Below, in pieces: positions 53,569 to 64,000 of a DNA stretch of 64,000 nt. The notes below the pieces were generated by a model. It was not told where the DNA came from. It was given only the letters and a program-made list of their open reading frames with translations, and did not search any database. Source of the DNA: Epichloe hybrida (taxonomy: Eukaryota; Ascomycota; Sordariomycetes; Hypocreales; Clavicipitaceae); contig JAFEKR010000004.1 of the NCBI GenBank assembly GCA_019022495.1, positions 1,798,001 to 1,862,000 of the forward strand, read 5' to 3'. The first letter of the stretch is position 1. Each line of letters opens with the position of its first letter. Both the position numbers and the translations under genes were made by a program.

Positions 53569-55065
53569 ATGATACGCTCACGAGCCTCTCGCCCAGCAGT
53601 CCTGCGCATAGCACGCGCCCAATGGACCTGTCCAGCCTGCCTTTCGCGCCGCCCATACTCGCAGAAACAGAACGACAAGGCCGATCCGCCGGACCACCGA
53701 AAGCTGGGCCAACAACAAGAGCTGTTCATCACCTCCGTGTACAGCCCCGGCTCGCCCATTTTCCTCCCGAACGGAGCCAGGATCTTCAACCGGCTGGTTG
53801 ATTTCCTGCGCAAACAGTACGTACGATACGGCTTCCAAGAGGTCATCACGCCGACGATATATAAGAAGGCACTGTGGGCCAAATCAGGCCACCTGGAGAA
53901 CTACGCCGGCGACATGTATTCCGTCAAGGGCAACACCCATCAAGCAAAAGACAAGGCAGAGAAGGAACAGTCTTCCGCTTGCTGTGGTAGCGACCGCGGT
54001 GCCGCAACGCATGACATGGAGGCGGACGATGAATATGGCTTGAAACCGATGAACTGCCCAGGTCATTGCCTCATCTTCGCGTCCAAGGTCCACAGTTATC
54101 GAGAGCTGCCCGTACGATATGCCGACTTCAGTCCCCTGCATAGGAACGAGATCTCGGGCGCTCTATCTGGCTTGACGCGCGTGCGTCGATTCCACCAGGA
54201 CGATGGACACATCTTCTGCCGACCGTGCCAAGTGGAGGAGGAGATCACCAAGACGCTGGATTTCGTCAAAGCGGTGTATAATGTGCTGAGGCTGGGTGTG
54301 GGCTACAGGCTGGCTCTGTCCACGCGACCGAGGGACCATTTCATCGGGACCAAGGAAGAGTGGGACAGAGCAGAGGACCGTCTCAAACGAGCACTGGACT
54401 CGTCCGGGATGGAATGGAGCGTCAATGAAGGCGATGGTGCCTTCTACGGACCCAAGATTGACATTGCGATCAAAGACTCGGACGGGAAAGAGCACCAAAC
54501 GGCGACAATACAGTTGGATTTTCAGCTGCCCAAACGATTTGAGCTCGAGTACCAGGCTCCCGCCCCAGAGTACGAAGCACGAGGCGAGACTACCGCTGAC
54601 CCTGCGCTGCTGGCAGAGTATGGCCCGGTGCGACCGGTCATGATCCACCGAGCCGTGCTGGGCTCAGTTGAACGATTGATGGCATTGCTCATCGAATCTT
54701 ACGACGGCAAGTGGCCGTTTTGGCTAAACCCACGCCAAGCCATCATTCTCACCATCAATACGTCCCAACCTGTTCTGGACTGGGCCGGCGAAGTAAAGGA
54801 TGTGCTTCTGGGTTTAAAAAAAACGGCAGGCGAACCAATAACCACCGGTGAGCTTGCAAATCCGACGGGTCTGGCAGTCGATGTCGATTACACGGCGCGT
54901 TCACTGGGGTCCAAAATTCGAGACGCCCGGGTAAATGGATACAGCCAGATCATAGTCATTGGGGAAGAAGATGTGAAAAGTCACCAAGTGAGTTTAGGGA
55001 CAGAGAGAATGGACCCCTCACAATTGCGCCAGCGCATGCGCAACCTGGCAGATGCATACGAGTAG
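53569..55065 (+). CDS. MST1: Mitochondrial threonyl-tRNA synthetase
   Basis: Single exon, 498 residues from the ATG at 53569, which is followed by a basic mitochondrial presequence (MIRSRASRPAVLRIARAQW). A class II synthetase: motif 1 region (GARIFNRLVDFLRKQYVRYGFQEVITP), MNCPGHCLIF, motif 2 (RNEISGALSGLTRVRRFHQDDGHIF) and motif 3 (HRAVLGSVERLMALLIE), then an anticodon-binding domain (PRQAIILTIN through DYTARSLGSKIRDA). The N-terminal TGS and editing domains of cytosolic ThrRS are absent, as in yeast Mst1. It charges mitochondrial tRNA-Thr. A Cys/Ser-rich insert (about residues 130-155) precedes DEYGLKPMNCPGH. The frame is open upstream to 53440 but without homology. Confidence 0.93.
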   Translation: MIRSRASRPAVLRIARAQWTCPACLSRRPYSQKQNDKADPPDHRKLGQQQELFITSVYSPGSPIFLPNGARIFNRLVDFLRKQYVRYGFQEVITPTIYKKALWAKSGHLENYAGDMYSVKGNTHQAKDKAEKEQSSACCGSDRGAATHDMEADDEYGLKPMNCPGHCLIFASKVHSYRELPVRYADFSPLHRNEISGALSGLTRVRRFHQDDGHIFCRPCQVEEEITKTLDFVKAVYNVLRLGVGYRLALSTRPRDHFIGTKEEWDRAEDRLKRALDSSGMEWSVNEGDGAFYGPKIDIAIKDSDGKEHQTATIQLDFQLPKRFELEYQAPAPEYEARGETTADPALLAEYGPVRPVMIHRAVLGSVERLMALLIESYDGKWPFWLNPRQAIILTINTSQPVLDWAGEVKDVLLGLKKTAGEPITTGELANPTGLAVDVDYTARSLGSKIRDARVNGYSQIIVIGEEDVKSHQVSLGTERMDPSQLRQRMRNLADAYE

Positions 55066-55971
55066 ACTAGATGATACTGGATATACTTTGCGTGTACAAA
55101 ATATGTATCGATGCGTTGCCTTGGTCTAGAATGAATCAAGTCTCCAGAGCTCGGTCGCGCGGGGCAGCAAACATCATCCTACTCCTCAGTCTTGCTGTTA
55201 CTACTGTTATCTTTCCTTCTCCTTGAGCATGACTCCAAGTCCTTGTTCTGTGCCGCGTCCATTCGGTTTGAAGTAATCCGTAGAAAGTTTAGCAACGGCC
55301 GAAAAGCTGGTCGGCAAAAGGGAGCCCACAAGAAAAAAAGACAAGGGAAACCACGACGCTGTTCGTACATGACCCAAGCCCTGGATTAAGCCTAAATGGC
55401 GTGGTTGAGTTTAGCCAAAGTTGTGGAAAAATATTCCGTTGCAGATAATAACCTGCTGAATCGTTAAGAGCAGACGAAAAGTGCCTCGGCTCCGATAATA
55501 GATTGATTGCCGTACTTTTGGCGTGGTCGGAAGTTCGTGTGAAACAGCCGCATTTGGCCTTGTTACGACAAGTCGCAACTCGACAACCCAGATTCCACCC
55601 TCCCCCAGCACAAAGTAACATGTGCAGAGGCAAAAGAGAGAGAAACAATTCTGTGGAGCCGGCGCCGGCAGTTGACTCTGGAATTATCGCCCATTTTGTA
55701 GGGGGACGATGCGGTGGCTATGCGAATAACTCGGATTTACCCCTTTGGGCGGCCGTGATTCTGTTCATTTAGCACCCTGGTTTGTGCGAGAAGGCCTGTT
55801 AGACTGCTACCGAGGCAGCGCAACACGAAGAAGAAGGGGGCAATGGTGCCGTCTTGGTTTGTTTCGTTTCATGCAGTGTCTTGTTTAGGGGCCAAGGCAA
55901 GGAGAGATTTGAGGCGGGGCAGCAACGGGAATGAAGGCTGTGGGAAAGCATACAAGGGAGCGAAGCAGGGC
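55066..55971. other. Intergenic, convergent MST1 / INO4-like
   Basis: About 900 bases. Short frames on both strands lack recognisable composition. No repeat was seen. Confidence 0.45.
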
Positions 55972-56483
55972 TTACTTTTTGAGATCATCGTCAACATGGC
56001 CTCCGCACTGTTCAATGCGTTCAATGAGGGCGCGACGCTCCTGGATCTGCTGGCGCATGTATTCAACAGTGCGTTTGAGCACCAGGCCCTCGGATCGGCC
56101 TTGACCTTCCAGCCCGGGTACAAGCTCAGTTAGACGATCGAAGCCTTCGCGGATGGCTTGCCTGCGCTTTTGTTCTAGGGAATGCGCCGAGTAGTGTCAG
56201 TTAATTTGCGCCACCGGGAAGGAGAGAGTAGGAAGCAGGGAAGCGATCTGTATCAAGTGACGAAGGCTGAGTTTGCATTTGCAATGATGATGCCCATGTT
56301 TCTCATCCTTCACGTCGGCCAATATCCCCTGAGAAGAACCAGATTGACACAAGACAAAGACACGACGGACATACCTGAAGCAATGTGATTCTGCTTTTTT
56401 TCCTCTTCAGTCAGTCGAGGCTTCTCTTCCGCACCAGCAGCACCGTCCCGCGAGGAAGTTGATGCATCATTGGGGGATGACAT
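55972..56483 (-). CDS. Small bHLH transcription factor, INO4-like
   Basis: Two exons, 56375-56483 and 55972-56174, give 103 residues with a 200-base intron that splits the basic region. The chain is almost only a bHLH domain: basic part NHIASEQKRRQAIREGFDRL (E-x-x-R-R), helix 1, loop (VPGLEGQGRSEG) and helix 2 (LVLKRTVEYMRQQIQERRALIERIE) running into a short zipper. This matches Ino4-type proteins, which dimerise to bind CATGTG/CACGTG-type elements in phospholipid genes in yeast. Whether it has that role here is inference. The start at 56483 is directly downstream of a GT/CG-rich microsatellite. Confidence 0.82.
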
Positions 56484-57879
56484 GGCCGTGAGGAGTTTGG
56501 TGGTCGTGTATGTGTGTGTGCGTGCGTGTGCGTGCGTGTGCGTGCGTGTGCGTGCGTGTGCGTGTGTGTGCGTGTATGCTGGGTTGCCTTTTTGGGTATT
56601 TGTCGATTCGAAAGGGAGGGGGAGGAGTGGAGGAATGGTCAGCCTTTTTGTGTTTTCGGGAACGAACCAAGGCAAAGAGAAAGGCGTGCCACCATGTGGG
56701 GGATTGTTGGAGAAGCAGCGATCCCAGCCCAGCTGTCTCCAGCTCAGGCACATGTATGTACACGTACAGTAGTATTATCTGTCACATGCACCACATGCGT
56801 TGCACTAAGGGCGTCCGCTAGAAGCATCCACGATGTCTCGGCCGGGTGCTGGCAGCTGGCGTGGGGTTTTGCTGCCTTTTACGTACATCTCCTTAGGCGT
56901 CATAAACCTTGTGGAGTCACGTCAGCTAGGGTCTGTATCCAATTGGACAGAAGTGGATTAGAGGTACATTCGCTTGTGTATAAATAGGCTAATACTAAAT
57001 GTACTGCCGTCTGTGAACAAGCGGCATGCGAACCTGGCAATATCGGCATGATGCATGACGGCGGCTCCGAATAATACTTGCAGCCTGTCGCATCCACCCG
57101 TTCACCTTCTCGCCGTATCAAGCAATCCCGGCGAGTTGACCATCTTCATTCGGGTTCGGGCGCTGACGGGTCGTCTTTGACTGTGCTGCTGTTGATGCCT
57201 ATCTCACGGGGACATTTCCTGTTCTCCGAGAAAAAGAGGGCGAGTGTGCGAAGTACTCCTTGATCTGACCTAAAAATAGCCGATTCGATGATGCACTATC
57301 CCGCTGAAGCTACCGCTGAAGCAACCGCTGAAGCAACCGCTGGCACCAGTGAATGCGTGATTTTCGCGTTATGCTGCCATTCATCGTGCACGGATGCCAC
57401 AGCCCAGCCTATTCAGCCTATTGAAAGTCGGGTTTTCCATTTCATACTCTACATAATATTGCGCCGTTGTGTTCCGTCGAGATGTGTCACTAGCATCGTC
57501 CAGCCTGCGTTGCAGATCTTATCAAGTATAGGCTAAATGGCGGACGCAAAAATCAGCTAGCACTTGCAATGAAAATATTCCAATGATTCCAATCAAAGGC
57601 TGCCAACAAGAAATGCGTGAAACTCGTAGACCTCGGCGCACCTTTTTGGTGTGCCCTCCATGTGTTGTGCCTTGGATCATATATTTTTGCTCGTTTGTTT
57701 ACACTTGATTGCCCGAGATGTCATGTATCTATCTCTCCTCCTTGTTGTCGATAGGTTCTCCCAAGGTCATGGCCCTTGGTAAAAGTAGAAATCAGTGATT
57801 CTTTTTTTTTTTCATCTTCTCCCCAATTGAACGAGGCTCGAATGGCGTCAAGAGTTTTGTACTTGACCTGTGAGCTTTC
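56484..57879. other. Intergenic, INO4-like promoter / MAF 3' flank
   Basis: 1.4 kb. It contains the microsatellite at 56508-56576 and 12-base GCTGAAGCAACC units (about 57303-57341). No gene was recognised. Confidence 0.45.
56508..56576. repeat. GTGTGCGTGC microsatellite upstream of the INO4-like gene
   Basis: Alternating TG with regularly spaced C, giving a CGTGCGTGTG unit of 10 bases repeated about four to five times. It begins about 25 bases upstream of the INO4-like ATG, so it lies in the core promoter or leader. Confidence 0.88.
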
Positions 57880-58778
57880 TTAAATCAAGACTTCATCATC
57901 GGAATTTTCGGCATCAAACTCATCTGCGCCCTGTTGAAAGATGACTTTCTCTGCCATGGTCAGACATCTTTTGATGGGAAGGCCCACTACATTATCAACA
58001 CTTCCATCAATCTTCTCGGACAGAATCATGCCACCAATCCCCTGAATTGCATAACCGCCGGCTTTGTCAACGCCTTCACGTGTCTTTACGTAGGCCTCGA
58101 TGACGTCGTCTGGAAGCCCGTTGCTCTCGCTGAAAAAATAAACCTTGGTCTCCTCGGTATGAGTTGTTATACAGTATCCGGGGTGCCGGGCGTCGTCCCG
58201 GGGTGCTAGGACAGTGATAGCCGTCAGAACTCGGTGTATTTCCGTGTCTCGCATGTGCTTGAGCATTCTGACATGGTCAGCCTCGCTGCGAGGCTTTTCT
58301 AGTATGCGGCCGTCACGTGTAACGATGACGGTATCGGCAGAGATGACGAGATCTGGATCAGGAATGGACTTGAGCTGAGTCTTTAGGCAAGTCTCGTAGA
58401 CATCCAGGCATTTCCTTCGAGAAGTCTCGGCCACATATTCGTAAGGTCCATATGCTGCCTTGTCCAGGTCCTCCGGCTTGGTGGACGGTGTAACTTCCAG
58501 ATTGTTGAGGCCAACCTATTCCCGTGATTAGTATTGTGACGAGGGCGATTGGACCCGACCGGAGCGAAGGGGGGAATTCTTACCTGTTGAAGCAAGGCTT
58601 TGCGTCGCGGTGAGGCAGACGCAAGCACTACTCTTTTTGAGTTGAGATGATTTATAATTGGCAGGTTAAGGGATTGCAGAGGCCTTCGCACAGGTCCTGT
58701 TGGCTTGGGAGCAGGAGCGTTGCCAAGGCCATGCTCGGAGGCGGCTTGCTTATAGTCGGGTGGGGGGCTACTCGGCAT
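57880..58778 (-). CDS. Maf/HAM1-like nucleoside triphosphate pyrophosphatase
   Basis: Two exons, 58584-58778 and 57880-58515, give 276 residues. The Maf signature is complete: substrate loop VLASASPRRKALLQQ, catalytic region DLVISADTVIV, KPRSEADHVRMLKHM and the C-terminal AGGYAIQGIGGMILSEKIDGSVDNVVGLPI. Maf proteins hydrolyse dTTP, UTP or modified nucleotides to monophosphates, a house-cleaning function; the human relative is ASMTL's N-terminal domain. The first 45 residues are a Pro-rich extension. An ATG further up the frame is open but without homology. Confidence 0.9.
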
Positions 58779-59731
58779 CTTTGAATCCGTTCTTTTTGTT
58801 GGCAGGTGTGATGATGCAGAGCGATGAACCTTGGGAAATCTTTGGCTCACCGATGAGTCGTAGAGTCGATGACGGTGGGGTGAATGAAGCTTGCCCCGCC
58901 TACATTGGAATCTCATGTTGGCTTTCACTTGTCGATGTGATCAAACGAAGTGGGAAGGTAGTATGCGTACTGTCTTCTTGGCTTTTAGCATGGCGCTAAA
59001 ACAATCATTGATGCACGCCTGTCGCGTCCTGGGCAAAAAATTTAATGGCATACGAATAGTAGGACAGACATGAGGACTCGTGTAGAAACATTACGAAGGT
59101 TCAGCAGCCAGTTCTCGGCTGATAATCTTTAAGCTCTAGCAAATCATCTCAGGAAATAATCAGTCTTGGCTATGCAGATTTTGCCAATCATTCTTATTGT
59201 TTGTACATGTACATGTTCTTCGTACATGTATGTTCACCAACTCTTACAATTGAGGGTCCTCTCGAAGAGACCTGCGATCTCTGCCTTGTGGCCTCACCGC
59301 CGAAAGTGGACTAGCGCTCAGTGGCACCAGCTGTCGATACGTACTTTGTTCCCGTGTGGCTCGCGCGCTTGGAAAAGCTAAAATGCCCGTCTTGTTTGAT
59401 CCCCCGTCGAACAGGTCCATCGCGAAAGCACCACTCTGAACTTGCTTCATCAGATCAGTTTGGAGGCGATCACGATCCGACATTCTGCGTCGAAATTGGC
59501 GACTGTGCTCCAGCCGACTCGGCGCTTCAACACGCAACTGTTTTTAGCACGTCTGCTGCGCACCGCGACACTACGATCACGCGTCAAGCGCATTGTCAAA
59601 TTATCATATCCAGCCTCAGCAGCGTCTCGCCAATAGAGCTGGGCATAAACTCCCCGGGCGACAGCATCGCAGGCCCTTTCGAGTCGTCGACACTCGATGA
59701 TCTGGTCGCTGCCTACGTAAATCCTCTGACA
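58779..59731. other. Divergent intergenic region, MAF / RSC4
   Basis: About 950 bases. TGTACATG units cluster at about 59201-59231. No gene was recognised. Confidence 0.5.
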
Positions 59732-62082
59732 ATGGAGAGCAAGCGCAAGGCCAACGGCCATGCTGCTGTCGAGGTGGAAGATCGATCCGCGAAGCGACGT
59801 AAACTGGCCGTAAGTTCTGACTTCGCTACGTGACTCACGGCATTGTAGCCTAGCACGATGATGTGTCCAAATTCCGTCTAACACGAGATGATCTTTCAAA
59901 GGAATTCGACTTATCCAAAGGCGAGTCTCGCGAATCGACAACCGCTTATGGTCAAGCATTTCTTGAACAAATTCGGCGCACACAAGACAAAAGGTATTGC
60001 TTCTCAAGTCGAAAATTTCACATTCTGCAGCGACCAAGTCGGGCTGACAAGGTTTGAATTGCAGTGGGCGACTTGTTGCGACGTATTTTGAGAAGCTCCT
60101 CCCCCGAGAAGGAAACGCGGACTATTACAAACGCACGCGAATGCCCATTTCTCTCGAAACCATCGAAGAGAAGCTCAACAATGGCCAATTTAAGAATCTC
60201 GCACAGTTGGAAAGCTACTTCAAGCGAATGATAGCCAACGCCAAGGAATTTTACCCTCGCTCATCCGCAGTATTTGATGATGCAGAGCGTGTGCGAAAAG
60301 CGTTGAGCAATTACATGACCAAGAACAATCCTGCTTATCAGAAACGTGGTTATCAAGCTGTTCCGACTCCCCTTCCTCCCGAGAACGGCGAGGAGGCGGA
60401 GGAGGAGGAAGACGAAGAAGAAGAAGAGGATGACGACGAAGATGCGGAGGGGGGGGAGGCAGAGCAGGAGGGGGGGGAGGAGGAAGAAGAGGAAGAAGAG
60501 CCTGCTTCTAGGCGAAGGTCAATCATATTGAAAAGAACAGGTTCTGGGCGGCCGTCAAGAAATTCGACTTCTTATGCCGACAGCCCACGGCGAGCCAAAG
60601 CGAGTAGCCGCCCCGACCACGAATACTACAACGTCCCTTTCAAAGGATTGACCTTTCAGCAAGCCCAGGAGAAAATTGTGGAAGAACTCCTGCGATACAA
60701 GGAGCCTGAGTATGCGGCATCCGTCGGATTTTCTCTATAGAAATGAAGCTGACTTGGTTTTATTTTTAGATACGAAGGATACTTCGAACCGTTTGTCAAC
60801 CTACCGCCCCGCTCGTTGAGGGACTATTATCGGGTTGTTGCAGATCCTTTGTCATTGAAGAAGCTACAGAAAGAGGTTCTGGGCGTTCAAGGTCGTGGCG
60901 ATCCCACTGGCACAAGTGATTTCAAAAACTGGAATGCCTTCGAGGAACGAGCAAAACTATTGTGGTCGAATGCGTACTTCTACAATGAAGAAGGCAGCGA
61001 AATCCACGATCTGGCCCAAGAACTCGAGGTAATTGCCAACTCGTCCGTCACGGAAACCTTCTGCAAACGACTAATCTTTGGAACTAGAAAGCATTTCATG
61101 ACCTGATAACGAAGGCGCGAGCAGCTGTTCAAGAACCAACACAGGCCAAGATCAAGTTGAAGGTTGGGCAATCTACTGATACCCCGAACTCGTCGAAAAG
61201 AGTTACCATTCACGTTGGCGGCCGAACAAATTCTGTTGACTCACCAGCGCCACAGACAGCACAGTCTACCGAAACGTCTGCTGGTGTCCCTCCCGTCAAC
61301 GGCACGATACGACAGCCGGCACTGGATGCGGCACGAGGTGCTTCCGCCTCGGCTCCTTCGCCGAGCCCTTCCACGCATATCGGTCTCAAGGCAGAAGATG
61401 CTTCACGAATGTCGCCGGCAATTCTGGCGCAAACCCCTGGAGCCATACCAGGGCCTCTGGCGACGGCACCAACTCAACCACCACAACTACTACCACCACC
61501 AGCACCACCTGGGCCACCTCAAATACAATCGACAAACCCAATGGCCCCAGGCTATGTTGAACCCAAGAGGTTGCGTGCCCCTGGGAAAGGTGTGTACAGA
61601 CACTGTAAACTCCCACCATTCCTGCTCAAAATTACTGACATTTCATTCTCTTACCCTTCTAATAAGGTATCAAAGATGCGCTCATGTCCAGACTACGAAT
61701 CCAACTTCATCCGGGAATGCAAGCCGACAACCCTGTTCTTCTCGATGTCCACCCTCTTCCCCGAGAAATGCAACAATCCGGCACTGTCAACCTCCCGCCA
61801 AGCCTTAACCGCGTCTTCATTCTCCCCCTCCTCCCTGATTTCCTGCAAGATCGCCAATACAGCCTCTGGGTCCTCATCGACAAGCAGCCTCTCAAGCCAT
61901 GCCACCAACCCATTCCAAACCAGCTACCACAGGAGCGCGCCTTTGACGTCATGCTCCATCCAGGCGTCAACGTCATTGAAGCGCATCTCATTGCTGCTGT
62001 GCCTAAGCATGAGCGCGAGCAAGTTGGCGCAGAAGTTGAATTAGAAGTGTTTACGGCCTTTGTTAACGTTCTTCGACATTAA
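59732..62082 (+). CDS. RSC4: Chromatin remodelling complex RSC subunit Rsc4, tandem bromodomain
   Basis: Six exons, 59732-59809, 59854-59993, 60065-60709, 60770-61028, 61088-61589 and 61667-62082, give 679 residues with all phases consistent. It opens with a basic nuclear-signal-like stretch (RSAKRRK), then bromodomain 1 (about 55-165, ending ANAKEFYPRSSAVFDDAERVRKAL), an acidic Glu/Asp/Gly tract (about 190-225), and bromodomain 2 (about 255-385, YEGYFEPFVNLPPRSLRDYYRVVADPLSLKKL and LWSNAYFYNEEGSEIHDLAQELE). A Pro/Gln-rich linker precedes the C-terminal Rsc4 tail domain. It anchors RSC to acetylated H3 (Lys14). The 70-residue N-terminal extension and tail match fungal Rsc4. Confidence 0.87.
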
Positions 62083-62556
62083 GTTGCTGCAGTGGGGTGT
62101 TGGCGTAAATGGGACCAATAACGCCTGATCTGTGTTGGATGAAGAAAAGATGTTCGGAGTTCAGTGTGGTTGATTTTTGTACGCTGGGCATGCATTGAAA
62201 ATTGTTTTATCATCTTCTCAATTTCTACTTTCACCTTTTCTCATCATGCTGGACAGTCGTAGCTCATGAGGGCGTATTAATAACTGTATGGAAGATGGTG
62301 CATCTTGACACTGTAGTTTATGGAATAGGGAAAAAAAAAAAAAGAACGCTTCATATTTGCCAAGAACTCACAATTTAGATTCAAGACGCTATAAACAGAA
62401 CTGACTTCCAATGTATCCCTATGACGATCTGTGATATCATTTTGTAAACCGTCCGGGCGCCGTAGCTACGCCTGATACACTTCATCCAATTTACATCGTC
62501 GACAATATTGTACAGGAATAGAGGGAGGTGGTTCCGGGGTTGATATTTTCATCCTC
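62083..62556. other. Intergenic, convergent
   Basis: 3' flanks of RSC4 and of the minus-strand gene at 62557, with an A run at about 62332-62343. Nothing coding. Confidence 0.55.
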
Positions 62557-64000
62557 TTAGCCAGAAGCTGGCCTCTGCTTCAGGTGAACCAAGTGCTTGA
62601 GGCCCGTCTGAATAGCCATGTAAGTCTTCTGCTTGGGATCATACCAGCCCACAACGTACACGGCCATAAGTGCATTCTTCCCTTGAAGCTCCACCAGGCC
62701 GTCCACACGGATGCAACCGCGGCTCGGGGGCTGTTTCACCGGCTGCCAATTCTTACTGAATGTCATGGATGCGTCGTGCAAGGCGCCTTGGATCCGAGGG
62801 TCGAGCTGACTATCATTCCCGAATGGAGATCCGAACAAATCTACAGTGCTGGTCGGGACTGGGATATTGGTCGCTTTTTCGGCGCGGCCTGAGGCTTTCA
62901 CAGCTTGTTTGCCAGGGGTGCCCAGCCCGCCTTGTTCCCTCATGCGATTGATCGCGACGGTTTGCCACGACGTGTCTTGGGGTTGCTCTGTGCTGAGGCC
63001 AAGTGCTTTGGCTACGTCTTGAGCTGTTTGTCTACACAGGGAGTTGACAAAGGCCCAGACTGTGAGGGCTACCGCTTTGGGATAGATTGCCATGTCAAGA
63101 TGGCTTGCGGCGAGGGAGTCGATCGGGCGGTCGCCCCAGGATATTCCATCATCGTCAATGATGATCCTTCAAATCGGTTAGCGTGACGATCGCAGTGACT
63201 TCATTGGTCTGTACCCTGCTCTCAACTTACCCAGATACGTAATGTTTTGGCGGTGGTGCGGGAGGATATAGGATATCGAGCCACATCTTCTTCAGCTTAA
63301 TATCTTTCCCTCCTAACAATCTGACATAACCAGGGTTCTTTTCGACCCCACGTCTTATCATTTCGGCCAATCCGACTGTCATGGAAGTTTAGCTCATGAG
63401 CCTGCAAAAAAGTGTATTGAATCAGGTTTTTGGTAGATTTCGTACATTTTATGTCCTTTTGCGCCTGCTGGTCCTTGTTTACGGCCAAAAAGGCCAGCCA
63501 TTCTGGGTCAGATCCTTTATACGGCGGCTGCTTTACTTCGTTTGTTGTGAAAGGAAACGGAAGAAATAACAACGGCTCATCTTCTTCTTCCGCGAGCTCT
63601 GCCATCTCTCGTTTTTCCTTTTCTGATAAATTTTCCCACTCATGGTCGGCCCAGTCCAGCAGCGGATCGAAAACGACGGTGGCAAATATCTGCCAGCATA
63701 TATAGAAGGAGATGGTCGTAAACGCTATGCGGCTGCAGAGTTCGCGATCAGTATGGCGAAGCTATGCGAAAATTGGCGAATTCATAATCCTTGACATACC
63801 CTAACCGTCTTCGAAAAGCATGTAATTTAGGCGCAGTCGTAGGTTGAGGAAAATAGACGGGGACGTCGTGGGGTAGTTTGTTCCGTCTGAAAGGCCATAT
63901 AGAGAGCTGTCGATTGATTCGAGGCACTCGGCGCGCGACTGTATTTGACGTCAACGAGGTGAGTATCGAAGGGCGCCTAAAAGCGGCCGCCGCGCGAGGC
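62557..64000 (-). CDS. Conserved fungal membrane protein of unknown function (5' end outside window)
   Basis: At least four exons on the minus strand: from the right edge to 63800, then 63446-63732, 63231-63375 and 62557-63166, about 410 residues so far. Splice phases agree. The N-terminal part is basic (FRRNKLPHDVPVYFPQPTTAPKLHAFRRRLG), then one membrane helix (FTTISFYICWQIFATVVF), an acidic region, a soluble domain (GLAEMIRRGVEKNPGYVRLLGG, then a Pro-rich PPAPPPKHYVSG) and a C-terminal domain (MAIYPKAVALTVWAFVNSL..., RGCIRVDGLVELQGKNALMAVYVVGWY). The basic N-terminus followed by a single membrane span suggests a mitochondrial inner-membrane protein. I do not recognise a named family. The first exon continues beyond base 64000. 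Confidence 0.65.

Overview
The window is nuclear DNA of a filamentous ascomycete, most likely a Sordariomycete and plausibly Hypocreales. The evidence is short GT-AG introns (about 50 to 180 bases), compact genes on both strands, fungal forms of Psy2, Erg1, Alg5, Kap120 and Rsc4, and one retrotransposon wrecked by RIP (repeat-induced point mutation). No operon, CRISPR array, tRNA or rRNA was recognised. All exon models were worked out by hand from splice sites, reading-frame phase and remembered family sequences; no search was run.

Layout: 1-564 is the 3' end of an AFG2-type AAA ATPase. It converges on a PSY2 (PP4 regulatory subunit 3) gene at 1488-4351. A complete Ty1/copia LTR element (5041-10485, 233-base LTRs, GTGAG target duplication) sits just upstream of PSY2 and has lost all open frames to RIP. 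From 10.9 to 30.3 kb come a DenD-like sugar-acid dehydrogenase, an APH-type phosphotransferase, an unnamed basic protein, ALG5 (with a GC-AG intron), a probably frameshifted small gene, ERG1 (squalene epoxidase), a mitochondrial PPR-like protein, an aryl-alcohol-dehydrogenase-like aldo/keto reductase and BUB3. A roughly 370-base MITE-like inverted-repeat element separates BUB3 from SUI2 (eIF2-alpha).

From 33 to 42 kb there are IMP2 (mitochondrial inner-membrane protease), an SLC25 carrier, an unnamed protein, mitochondrial ribosomal protein uL23m, an MT-A70/METTL4-type methyltransferase and a LEU5-type CoA carrier, the last two divergent. At 42.4-48.3 kb lies the only accessory-looking segment: a cytochrome P450 and a Zn2Cys6 regulator, divergent across a 17-base minisatellite. 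The regulator carries a premature stop that looks like a one-base deletion.

From 49.1 to 64 kb come a candidate 73-residue gene split after its ATG, KAP120 and MST1 (divergent), an INO4-like bHLH factor, a Maf-family nucleotide pyrophosphatase, RSC4 (two bromodomains) and an unnamed membrane protein that runs off the right edge.

Most genes are housekeeping, with several mitochondrial functions (IMP2, two carriers, uL23m, MST1, PPR). No clearly new multi-gene system was found. The most unusual signals are the reciprocal RIP pattern of the two LTRs, an eIF2-alpha that appears to lack a conserved C-terminal segment, three long perfect palindromes in intergenic DNA, two apparent frameshift lesions, and the tiny split gene.
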